Source: a virus
Strand: one strand, 5' to 3'
Length of the DNA stretch: 29,208 nt
Virus record (IMG/VR): IMGVR_UViG_3300031963_000694
Location: 1-29,208 of that record
In this document: piece by piece, positions 1-6,446 of the stretch
Layout: each line of letters starts with the position of its first letter
Position numbering within the stretch: the first letter of the stretch is position 1
The notes under the pieces: model-generated
Database searches by the model: none
What the model saw: only the letters and a program-made list of their open reading frames with translations
What the model was told of the DNA's origin: nothing
Position numbers and translations under genes: made by a program

Positions 1-14
1 CTGATGTTCTGGAC

Positions 15-1571
15 TCATACCATCTTGACCCATTCCGCCATCATTGGCCGGGTTCGGGCGCCGGCTTCACACGCTGCAGCCAAGGACATCACGGCGTCGT
101 CATGGCAGCCGGCCGCGGCCTCCCGGTTCCCGTCCTCCGCCTGGCGGAAGGTCTTCATCTGCTTGCCGTAGATGTCGTCGGGGGGCAGGCCCAGCTCGCC
201 CTGCTCCAGCAGCAGCAGGACCCGATCGGTCATCCGGATCTTGGAGGGCTTGCTGGTGGCGAACTCCTCGATCGGCACCCCGGGGCGGAGGATCGACAGG
301 GCCTCGCCCACGTTGGCGCCGACGCCGTTGTTCTCGATCGCCACCATCTCGGGCTGGTATTGGTCGATCAGGCGGGCGGTGCGCTGCAGGCCGTAGTCGC
401 GGCTGCGGCGGGCGTCGTGGAAGCGGGCGACCACCTGCCAGGGGTTGGTGGTGATGTCGAGCACCGTGGTGACCCATTCGTCGTCGCCGGAGCCGTTGGG
501 GTCGATCCCGAAGACGTAGCTGTGGCCCCTGGTGGGGTCTTGCAGGGCGCCGATGGCCTCGGCCGCTTCGATCAGGTCGTGGGGGTAAACCTCCGCGTCG
601 GTGGCGGCGAAGTCGAGCTCGAACTCCTGCCGGTAGCGCTGCTGTGTGAGCTGGAACTTCCGACGGGTGTTCTCCGCATAGTCCGGATCCTGCGAATAGA
701 TCGGGTGCTGGCTCCAGTGGATGGCGACCTTGGCGAACTGGCCGTCGGGACTGCAGCGGAGGGTGGGGATGTCGTTGACGAAGCTGTCGCCGACCTGAAC
801 TTCGCCGTGGTCGGTGCTCCAGTGCTCATAAAACCGGCCGCTGCGGCCGTTGGGGGTGGAGACCCACACGGCCCTGGCCCGGGGCCCCAGCAGCGAGAGG
901 GTGGGCATGGCGCCGGTCTCGATGCCGGCCAACTTCTCGATGAATGCGCCCTCGTCGAACAGGACCATGGACGCCGATGGGATGCCCCGGGCGGCCCGTT
1001 CGGTGGGGGGAAGGAAGTGGAGGCTGCCGCGGCCCTGAAACACCAGCTTCCGGGCGCTGTCCTTCGGGAGGGGCGGACAAGCGGATCCCAGGGAGGCGGC
1101 CTGGCCCTTGATCCGTGCCGCCAGCTCTGAGGCGTCCTCGCCGGTCTTGGAGAAGATGATCCCCACCCAGGCCGGCCGCTGGATGGCCTGCTGGAGCATG
1201 TAGGAGATGATCGTCTCGGAAACGCCGGTCTGGCGGGACTTGTTGACGTAGGTGTTCTGATGGGCCCGGATCGTGCGAACCAGGTCCAGCTGGTACTCCC
1301 AGGGCCTGAAGCGCAGGTACTTGCCCTGGGAGGCGATGTAGGTGCAGCCGGCGAAGTCCGGCCAGCGCTTCGGGAGCAGATCCCACGGCTGTACACGCTG
1401 CGCCGATGAGAAGAGGCCCCGGCGGGGGGCGTACTGCAGCAGGGGGCGCAGAACCGGCTGCTTCCGGGGCAGATGCAGCCCGGCGGGGCCCTTGCGGGGC
1501 CAGCTGTAGCAGGCGGTCTGGGTGCGGAGCTGGGCGTCATATTCGGCCCAGGCCTCGTCGTCCCAGTCCAT
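15..1571 (-). CDS. terL: Terminase large subunit (TerL)
   Basis: This is the ATP-driven DNA packaging motor and headful/cos nuclease, which acts at the portal during head filling. The 518-residue product has an N-terminal ATPase domain with a deviant Walker A (R113-Q-T-G-V-S118, preceded by K111). Walker B is at 203-207 (VLFDE) and the coupling motif at S238-T-P-N241. The C-terminal RNase-H-like nuclease shows acidic residues D357 (GIDPN), E413 (AIENNG) and D491/D492 (CHDDAVMSLA). Length and motif order are normal for the family. It is the last gene of the packaging operon, starting 2 bases after the small-terminase stop, and it ends 14 bases from the window edge. Portal and head genes would be expected further left, outside the window. 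Confidence 0.95.
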   Translation of the reverse strand: MDWDDEAWAEYDAQLRTQTACYSWPRKGPAGLHLPRKQPVLRPLLQYAPRRGLFSSAQRVQPWDLLPKRWPDFAGCTYIASQGKYLRFRPWEYQLDLVRTIRAHQNTYVNKSRQTGVSETIISYMLQQAIQRPAWVGIIFSKTGEDASELAARIKGQAASLGSACPPLPKDSARKLVFQGRGSLHFLPPTERAARGIPSASMVLFDEGAFIEKLAGIETGAMPTLSLLGPRARAVWVSTPNGRSGRFYEHWSTDHGEVQVGDSFVNDIPTLRCSPDGQFAKVAIHWSQHPIYSQDPDYAENTRRKFQLTQQRYRQEFELDFAATDAEVYPHDLIEAAEAIGALQDPTRGHSYVFGIDPNGSGDDEWVTTVLDITTNPWQVVARFHDARRSRDYGLQRTARLIDQYQPEMVAIENNGVGANVGEALSILRPGVPIEEFATSKPSKIRMTDRVLLLLEQGELGLPPDDIYGKQMKTFRQAEDGNREAAAGCHDDAVMSLAAACEAGARTRPMMAEWVKMV

Positions 1572-1573
1572 GG

Positions 1574-2041
1574 TCAGAAGTCCCCGGCCCGGTCCTCTGC
1601 TTCCTGCTCCTCTGGCGTCAGCGAGTTGGTGCCGGCCCCGCCGTCGCCTGTCTCTTCGAGGGCCTTCTCGAACTTCTCGACGGTGAGGATCAGTTGGTTG
1701 ATCTCACGGTTCACCCCCAGGGCGACGGTTAGCTGGTTGCCGACCATGGCCGTCTTGAGCAGATGCTCCATCCGGCAGAGCTGGATGGAAGCCATCCGGG
1801 CCTTGTCGTAGAGGCTGGTGCTGCTGATCGCCAATTCATAGGCCTCAGCGACCAGCTGCGATGCGACGACGGGGCTGACCTTCCAGCTCCTGGTCGCCAC
1901 GTCCATCAAGTCCTTCGGCCCGAAGCCGCTCTTCACCGCCATGCCCAACAGGGCATGCACCCGGTAGTTGCGCTCGGCCGCCCGGGAGAGGGTACGGTCC
2001 TTCGGCGGCTTGGATGTGGCCCCGGCCTTCCTCTTTGCCAC
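1574..2041 (-). CDS. terS: Probable terminase small subunit
   Basis: The product (155 aa) has a basic N-terminus followed by a helical domain. Its pattern of hydrophobic positions matches small terminases: RNYRVHALLGMAVKSGFG, then TRSWKVSP, then an A..A..I helix, then a segment about short repeated helices (RMEHLLKTAMV, ALGVNREINQLI). Small terminases bind the packaging site and load TerL. Position directly upstream of TerL supports the call. The longest frame begins at a TTG at 2062. A perfect AGGAGG lies 9 bases before the in-frame GTG at 2041, so I chose the GTG. No identity search was possible, so this is a family-level inference. Confidence 0.72.
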   Translation of the reverse strand: MAKRKAGATSKPPKDRTLSRAAERNYRVHALLGMAVKSGFGPKDLMDVATRSWKVSPVVASQLVAEAYELAISSTSLYDKARMASIQLCRMEHLLKTAMVGNQLTVALGVNREINQLILTVEKFEKALEETGDGGAGTNSLTPEEQEAEDRAGDF

Positions 2042-2050
2042 CCCGGGATT

Positions 2051-2056
2051 CCTCCT
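2051..2056 (-). promoter_or_regulatory. Shine-Dalgarno site deciding the terS start
   Basis: AGGAGG on the minus strand is followed by nine bases and then GTG at 2041. This favours the GTG over the TTG seven codons earlier, which overlaps this site. Confidence 0.7.
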
Positions 2057-2065
2057 GCTCAAAGG

Positions 2066-2917
2066 CTAGGCGGCTGAAACAGCGGCATCCCCCGCGGGGG
2101 GAAGGGAAGCCGCGGCCTGGCGCAACCGGTTTGGGTTGGGGCCACGGGTGACCACGATCCCGTAGCGCTTCAGGGCGCCGGAGACGATGGCGGAGGGAAT
2201 GTCGAACTCCTTCGCCATGGCGGCAACGGTCCGGCCCTCCAGCCAGCCGCGGCGCAGCTGATCGAGCACCTCAGCCGATGGCACCTCCTCCGGGAGGAGC
2301 TCACCGCGGCGGCGGCGGGCCCGTTCCACCATCCGGGCGGCCTGGTTGGGCCGATCGTGCTCCTGCAGCCAGCAGCGGACCGCCATGGTGCTGCGGTTGA
2401 TCCTCAGCCCGATGGCGGAGGCGTCATGGCCCTGGGCCCGCATCCGCAGGCAGGTGGTGCGCTCCTGACGGGTCCACTGCCGGTAGCCATCGGGCACGCG
2501 GCGCCTGTCCGCCCGGATGGTGACGCCGTCCGTCACCAGCAGGCGGCGGATCACCGCACGGCTCACCCTGTAGTTGCTGGCCAGGGCCTCGATGCTCTCC
2601 CCGGCCAGGTAGCGGTTCACCACCACCTCCACCGGCAGGTGGGGCTTCGGGGGGATGATGCCATCCCCACCGGCCTGGAGATTGCTGGTGAAGCGTCGGA
2701 CCCGCAGCACATCGCCATGGCTCCGGCGGGAATCAGCGATCGAGGCGTAGATGCAGGTGAGGCTCCTCCCCCGATCGGCGGCGATCTCAGCGGCCGGCAC
2801 ACCCTGTTGGTGGAGGGCATAAATCCGGTCATGCTCGGCGGGGCTCATCGGCCGGCCGGGGCCGGCCTGGGTGCGGGGCGCAGGGGGCGCAACAGGGGGG
2901 CAGGCGGTGGCCGTCAT
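2066..2917 (-). CDS. DNA-binding protein with four tandem helix-turn-helix units
   Basis: The 283-residue protein is not a family I can name. Four similar helix-turn-helix segments are visible at about residues 25-60 (GVPAAEIAADRGRSLTCIYA), 95-135 (GESIEALASNYRVSRAVIRR), 148-187 (GHDASAIGLRINRSTMAVRC) and 213-256 (GRTVAAMAKEFDIPSAIVSG). Arginine-rich linkers separate them, for example residues 196-204. No catalytic motif is seen. It has an AGGGG ribosome site 9 bases before the ATG, lies 2 bases after the ParB-like gene and sits before terS, so a role in packaging-site recognition or late-gene control is a reasonable inference. It could instead be an accessory transcription factor. Confidence 0.8.
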   Translation of the reverse strand: MTATACPPVAPPAPRTQAGPGRPMSPAEHDRIYALHQQGVPAAEIAADRGRSLTCIYASIADSRRSHGDVLRVRRFTSNLQAGGDGIIPPKPHLPVEVVVNRYLAGESIEALASNYRVSRAVIRRLLVTDGVTIRADRRRVPDGYRQWTRQERTTCLRMRAQGHDASAIGLRINRSTMAVRCWLQEHDRPNQAARMVERARRRRGELLPEEVPSAEVLDQLRRGWLEGRTVAAMAKEFDIPSAIVSGALKRYGIVVTRGPNPNRLRQAAASLPPAGDAAVSAA

Positions 2918-2919
2918 GG

Positions 2920-3576
2920 TCAGCGGCCCCTGGTGGCCAGCAGGGCCTCCACGGCCCGGGACAGGCGGGCTTCGGTGCTCTCCTCCTCCGGCAGGGCCTC
3001 CGCCAAGCGGGCCATCAGCCGCTGGAACTCCGCCATCGCCTGCTGATCCGGGAAGGTGAGCTGCACCGTCAGCCCGGCTGGCGGTGGTTCCGGTGGGGCG
3101 GGGGGCTCGGGTTCCTCATCGATGCCGTGAACCAGGGCCTTGAACTCGTCATCGGAGAACCACGGGCTCAGGTCCAGCTCGGCGTGGTCATCCAGCAGTG
3201 CCGCCAGGGCGGCGCCGTCAAACTCTGAGGTGTCGCTGGAGCGGTTATCGGCCACCCCGTATTCCGCCTTTTGCGAGGGGGAAAGATCGGTCCGCTGCAC
3301 CGCCACCAGGGTGCGGCCATCGGCTGGGATGACCAGCACCTTGTCGATGCCGATGGCTGCTGCCGCTTCTGCGGTGCCGTTGCCGGCGAGGATCACCCCG
3401 TCCTCATCCACCACCAGGGAGCGGGCCGCCCCGAACTCGCGCAGCGAGCGCTCGATCATCCCCGTGCTCCGCTGTGTGCGGCGCCGGGCGTTCTTGGGGT
3501 CCTGCAGCAGGGCCTCCAGAGTGGTCAACGTGGGCATGGTCACCGGGACCAGGGGAGAGGTGCGGCGCCTAGCCAT
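2920..3576 (-). CDS. ParB/Srx-like nuclease-domain protein
   Basis: The 218-residue product carries a ParB N-terminal-type domain at about residues 14-120. The visible pattern is DPKNARRRT, then an alpha helix (IERSLREFGAARSLVV), then the signature-like stretch VILAGNGTAEAAAAIG, and a later AVQRTDLSPSQKAEY segment. Residues 140-165 form a Pro/Glu linker and the C-terminus is a charged helix. Phage ParB-like proteins of this kind often sit next to terminase genes and may bind or nick DNA, or use a nucleotide cofactor as in the wider ParB/sulfiredoxin fold. It is the first gene of the packaging operon; no Shine-Dalgarno site precedes its ATG. Domain assignment is fairly secure; activity is unknown. 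Confidence 0.82.
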   Translation of the reverse strand: MARRRTSPLVPVTMPTLTTLEALLQDPKNARRRTQRSTGMIERSLREFGAARSLVVDEDGVILAGNGTAEAAAAIGIDKVLVIPADGRTLVAVQRTDLSPSQKAEYGVADNRSSDTSEFDGAALAALLDDHAELDLSPWFSDDEFKALVHGIDEEPEPPAPPEPPPAGLTVQLTFPDQQAMAEFQRLMARLAEALPEEESTEARLSRAVEALLATRGR

Positions 3577-3635
3577 GCCAGAACGGTCTGATACTGGTGT
3601 TCAACGTAGCTGATCCAGTGCATGCTGGGAACTGA
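3577..3635. other. Short divergent intergenic region
   Basis: These 59 bases separate the leftward packaging operon from the rightward recombinase-like gene, so promoters for both directions should lie here or within the flanking coding ends. I could not identify a convincing -35/-10 pair on either strand. GC is visibly lower than in the flanking operon. Confidence 0.4.
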
Positions 3636-4529
3636 ATGCGGCATCGTGCTGCGATGGATTCCCGCTCTAGTTGCGGTGTCGTCACTGCAGCGAGGAACGT
3701 GCACGCTGATTCATCCGCACGCCTGAAAGCACTGCTGCAGGCGGGTTTTGCTTGGGCATCTGCTGCCAAAGACCTTGGAATCACCGAGAGAGGGCTGCGG
3801 TACTGGTGGGAACGGAAAGGTTCACGTCTTGCCGATCCAGTGGAGCTGGCCCTATCCAGTCGATTGATACAAGCGAACTACCAATTCAGCCCACCGAAGT
3901 TATTTGACGGCCTGATGGTTTGCCGCTGCGGCAGGCGAATGGAGAGGCCGGCACAGGAAAGTGCCCACGGGAGGCCTCATCGCTGGTCCTGCCCCGTCTG
4001 CCGTCTACCCAACGGGAAGCGGGACTGGGTGCAAGCCGCGGCCATCAAGCGGGCGGTCTTTGAGGCTTTGCAGCGGCGGCTGCCGGAGATGGCCCGGCTG
4101 TGCGAGTACCGGACGCCGATGCAGCGGGAACGGGAGCGACAGTGGCTGCAGAAGCTGGAGGGCTTCCTGGATCTGAGCAGGGAGCTTCATGAAGCGGGCC
4201 TGCCGCGAATGGACTATCCGACCATGGCGGCACGGGTGCAGCTGGCCCGCGACCAGGTGGGTGAGCCCCTGGATCCTGATCTGCATAGCTGGGGGCAGAG
4301 CTTCAGCCGCTGGGGTGCATGGGAGATGGCCACCTCACATCAGTGGCGGATGGTCAGCGTCTACTTCTGCCGAAAGATCGTCTGGGATGGCCAGGAGATC
4401 CGCGTTCAGTTGTTCGGCCGTCGGTTTGTCGATCCACTGCTGATGAATGCCCAGCAAGACCCAGTTGATCGAGGACTGTGGCCAGTTCACTCCCTCCCCC
4501 CGAGTCACCCTGCTCATCGGGACCGCTGA
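3636..4529 (+). CDS. Serine-recombinase-like protein lacking the catalytic domain
   Basis: The 297-residue product resembles only the C-terminal half of a large serine recombinase (cyanobacterial XisF-like type). In order it shows a helix-turn-helix-like stretch (about 28-58, AGFAWASAAKDLGITERGLR) and a zinc beta-ribbon domain (about 88-140) with paired cysteines in MVCRCGRR and SCPVCRL. A charged coiled-coil-like helix follows (about 165-190), then a terminal strand pair (KIVWDGQEIRVQLFG). The N-terminal resolvase domain with its catalytic serine is absent. The upstream plus-strand DNA is occupied by the ParB-like gene on the other strand, so no separated catalytic fragment is adjacent. Base composition at its 5-prime end is less GC-rich than its neighbours, suggesting transfer. 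An alternative start is the ATG six codons later. Confidence 0.75.
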   Translation: MRHRAAMDSRSSCGVVTAARNVHADSSARLKALLQAGFAWASAAKDLGITERGLRYWWERKGSRLADPVELALSSRLIQANYQFSPPKLFDGLMVCRCGRRMERPAQESAHGRPHRWSCPVCRLPNGKRDWVQAAAIKRAVFEALQRRLPEMARLCEYRTPMQRERERQWLQKLEGFLDLSRELHEAGLPRMDYPTMAARVQLARDQVGEPLDPDLHSWGQSFSRWGAWEMATSHQWRMVSVYFCRKIVWDGQEIRVQLFGRRFVDPLLMNAQQDPVDRGLWPVHSLPPSHPAHRDR

Positions 4530-4768
4530 GCCCGGAGGCAGGAGAGCTGCGCGAAGCGAGGGGTCGGGCCCGGGGCTGGAGCGTATGGGGGGCCCACCTC
4601 ATCGATCACCAGGGCAAGCGGCTCCGGCCGCCGGGCTTGCGTTTCAGCGAGCAGATCGATCTGCGCCATCTCCCTCGCCAGCAGGGCCATGGCCCGCACC
4701 GTGCCCATGCGGCGACCTGCCGTGAACCATGCACGCCGGCGGAGCTCGTCATGCAGCCAGCTGCTCAA
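4514..4768 (-). CDS. Small hypothetical protein, TTG start
   Basis: This 84-residue protein begins at a TTG that overlaps the TGA stop of the upstream gene (TTGA), a typical translational-coupling arrangement. The recognisable coding part is helical and basic: SSWLHDELRRRAWFTAGRRM, then VRAMALLAREMAQIDLLAE. The last 30 residues are proline/arginine-rich and may be poorly conserved. Its 3-prime end overlaps the convergent recombinase-like gene by 16 bases. It is the last gene of the replication operon. No family was recognised. Confidence 0.6.
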   Translation of the reverse strand: MSSWLHDELRRRAWFTAGRRMGTVRAMALLAREMAQIDLLAETQARRPEPLALVIDEVGPPYAPAPGPTPRFAQLSCLRAQRSR

Positions 4769-5433
4769 AGCTGCACCTCCCAGTTCATGTGCTTCGCCAT
4801 GAAGCGGTAGGAGTCGAGCGTGTCGATCCAGCATCTCAGGGCCTTGTCGACGTCGACCAGATCCACCGTGGTGCTGCCGGGGCTGCAGAACAGCACGAAG
4901 GCGCGCTGCGGCCACCAGCTGTAGGTGTCGCCCAGCAGGGCCACCGCAGCACCGACCTCAGCCGACACCTGCATGGGGTTCAGCTCCTCTCGGGAGCCCG
5001 TCTGGCAGAAGCCGAGGCCGATATCCCCGCCGTTGCGGAACCGAACCAGCAGATCAGCGGTGGTTGCCACCGGCAGCCGGCGGTGGCGGATCTGCAAAGG
5101 GGCGGCGAGCACCTCCAGTTGGGCCCAGAACGCATGACCCACCAGGTGCTCGATCGTGCTCAGGTAGCTGGTGAACGGGGCCACGGTCGGCGCCCAGGGC
5201 CCCCTGGAGGCCGCGGCCGGGTTGTGGAGGCTGTTGGCGTAGACGGAGCATGCGCGGGCCACCACCTGGTTGCGCACCATGCGGTGGTGATGGACCCGGC
5301 TGATGATGTCCTGGGCGGAGATGAGCTCCTCGCCAGTGGCATCGACATAGCCGCCGGCCGCGGCCGGTTGAATCGGCTGCTCAGGGGTGGACAGCCAGGT
5401 GGTGGGCTCAGGGCGGAACAAGGTGCTCACCAT
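4765..5433 (-). CDS. PD-(D/E)XK exonuclease-like protein, probably degenerate
   Basis: The 222-residue product is arranged like phage RecB/Cas4-type exonucleases. An N-terminal helical region is followed by a beta core (TTADLLVRF, then GGDIGLGFCQTG), an alpha helix (MQVSAEVGAAVALL), a strand (RAFVLFCSPG), a strand (TVDLVDVD) and a C-terminal helix (ALRCWIDTLDSYR). In active members the core reads GxxD then (D/E)xKT; here the aspartate of ADLL is kept, but the second motif reads FCQTG, with no acid and glutamine in place of lysine. This suggests loss of catalysis. The start at 5433 is supported by GGAG 9 bases upstream and by overlap with the preceding small gene. The fold call is by pattern only. 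Confidence 0.5.
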   Translation of the reverse strand: MVSTLFRPEPTTWLSTPEQPIQPAAAGGYVDATGEELISAQDIISRVHHHRMVRNQVVARACSVYANSLHNPAAASRGPWAPTVAPFTSYLSTIEHLVGHAFWAQLEVLAAPLQIRHRRLPVATTADLLVRFRNGGDIGLGFCQTGSREELNPMQVSAEVGAAVALLGDTYSWWPQRAFVLFCSPGSTTVDLVDVDKALRCWIDTLDSYRFMAKHMNWEVQL

Positions 5434-5582
5434 GCCGAGAGTCTCCGGGGGTTGGGGGGGCGAGTCACGGCCATGATCGGGCAGTTGGTCCGCTGCCAGC
5501 GGATCTCCCACCCGAAGGGAAGCGGCTGACGAAAGCGGGCACCACGGGGGTGCACCTGGTTGGTCTTGCAGAGGATGAGCAT
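5427..5582 (-). CDS. Small hypothetical protein (51 aa)
   Basis: This short frame fills the gap between its neighbours exactly. It starts at an ATG 22 bases after the 110-residue gene and ends at a TGA that overlaps the start codon region of the exonuclease-like gene (ATGGTGA). The protein is basic, with a segment reading LPFGWEIRWQRTNCPIMAVT. No family was recognised and no Shine-Dalgarno site is evident, so translation would rely on coupling. The packed arrangement is the main argument that it is real. Confidence 0.55.
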   Translation of the reverse strand: MLILCKTNQVHPRGARFRQPLPFGWEIRWQRTNCPIMAVTRPPNPRRLSAW

Positions 5583-5604
5583 GGTTCAGGGGAGCAGGGG
5601 GTGA

Positions 5605-5937
5605 TCACCAGGCCTCGGTGGGCTCTGGGGGGCCGACAGGGTCCGCAGGTGGGCGCCAGCAGGGACGAGGGATCGGGGCTGGCGGGGCAGCAGCGGCGGC
5701 CGCGGCCTGCTCTTCAGGGGAGGGCATCCAGACCATGGCCGCGGGCTTGCGCCAGGTGTGCCGGATGGTGCCCACCTTCCAGTCGTCGTAGACGTGGAAC
5801 CGGTGCCCGCCAGCGATGAAGTACCGGCCGATGTGCCGCTCGACGGTGATGGGGTAGGCGGAGGTGGAGCCACGCTCCAGGCACAGCAGGGTGGCACCGA
5901 CCGGTGGGTGCGGGCGGGAGGGAAGGATGGCGGCCAT
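5605..5937 (-). CDS. Hypothetical protein (110 aa)
   Basis: The first 75 residues look like a compact beta-rich domain (TLLCLERGSTSAYPITVERH, then GRYFIAGGHRFHVYDDWKVG, then TIRHTWRKPAAMVWMP). The remainder is an alanine/proline-rich tail. The start overlaps the stop of the upstream gene (TGATG), so it is translationally coupled. A competing frame over the same bases gives only low-complexity proline/serine sequence, which supports this frame. Function unknown; its place in the replication operon suggests an early role. Confidence 0.65.
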   Translation of the reverse strand: MAAILPSRPHPPVGATLLCLERGSTSAYPITVERHIGRYFIAGGHRFHVYDDWKVGTIRHTWRKPAAMVWMPSPEEQAAAAAAAPPAPIPRPCWRPPADPVGPPEPTEAW

Positions 5938-6446
5938 CAGCAGCCCCCCCGCGGCATGGCGGGCAGCAGGCCAGCGACTGCCTCACGGGAGGCCTTCATC
6001 TGGCGGGCCTGCTCAGCGGTGGCCTGGACGCCGGCGAGAGCGATCTGGCGGCGGTTGCGGTGGATGGTGGCGATGGCCTGCTGATGAAGATCACAGCCCA
6101 CCAGGCGGGGACCCAGCAGGGCCTCGATGCGGCGGGGGCCGGCGGAATCGCGATAGCCGCCGCGGCCCTCGCGGGCGTAGGCGGCGTTGCAGCAGCAGAT
6201 GACCGCCGGATCGGAGCCGGGGCAGACCTCGCCGGTGGGGAGGACGTCGTAGTCGGGGAGGAACTCGTTGATCGCCCGGTCGTGATTGCCGACGATGCCG
6301 GTGTCAGCGCAGGCGAAACAGGCGAAACCCGGGAGGACGAAGGCGGGGCCGGCTGGAGGGCGCCGCTTGTGCAGGGCCAGCGGCCCGGAAGCCAAGGGCT
6401 CGGGGGCCAGCGGCCCTGGTGGTGCTGAGGAGAGCGAGAGGGTCAT
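5937..6446 (-). CDS. Hypothetical cysteine-containing early protein
   Basis: The 169-residue product starts at an ATG that overlaps the stop of the replication initiator (ATGA). Residues 10-30 are a proline/alanine/leucine repeat encoded by a degenerate GGCCAGCGGCCC-type DNA repeat. The middle has cysteine pairs (FACFACAD, then VICCCNAAYA) that could bind metal. The C-terminus is helical (HQQAIATIHRNRRQIALAG). No known family is recognised. Position directly after the initiator suggests a replication or early helper function, but this is inference. Confidence 0.65.
   Translation of the reverse strand: MTLSLSSAPPGPLAPEPLASGPLALHKRRPPAGPAFVLPGFACFACADTGIVGNHDRAINEFLPDYDVLPTGEVCPGSDPAVICCCNAAYAREGRGGYRDSAGPRRIEALLGPRLVGCDLHQQAIATIHRNRRQIALAGVQATAEQARQMKASREAVAGLLPAMPRGGC
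6369..6422. repeat. Degenerate GGCCAGCGGCCC repeat tract
   Basis: Within the 5-prime part of the 169-residue gene the motif GGCCAGCGGCCC occurs twice, separated by related GCCAAGGGCTCGGG sequence. A related tract lies at about 16934-16973 within the muramidase gene. It encodes a low-complexity Pro/Ala/Leu segment. Confidence 0.5.

Noticed and set aside
102-1130. Long plus-strand open frame of 342 codons opposite the large terminase
   Set aside because: It is a shadow of the terminase gene in high-GC DNA; the product is Gly/Val/Ala-rich low-complexity and the minus-strand frame has all terminase motifs.
5586-5897. 103-codon minus-strand frame overlapping the 110-residue gene
   Set aside because: It gives a Ser/Pro-rich low-complexity product; the other frame has a structured segment and coupled start.
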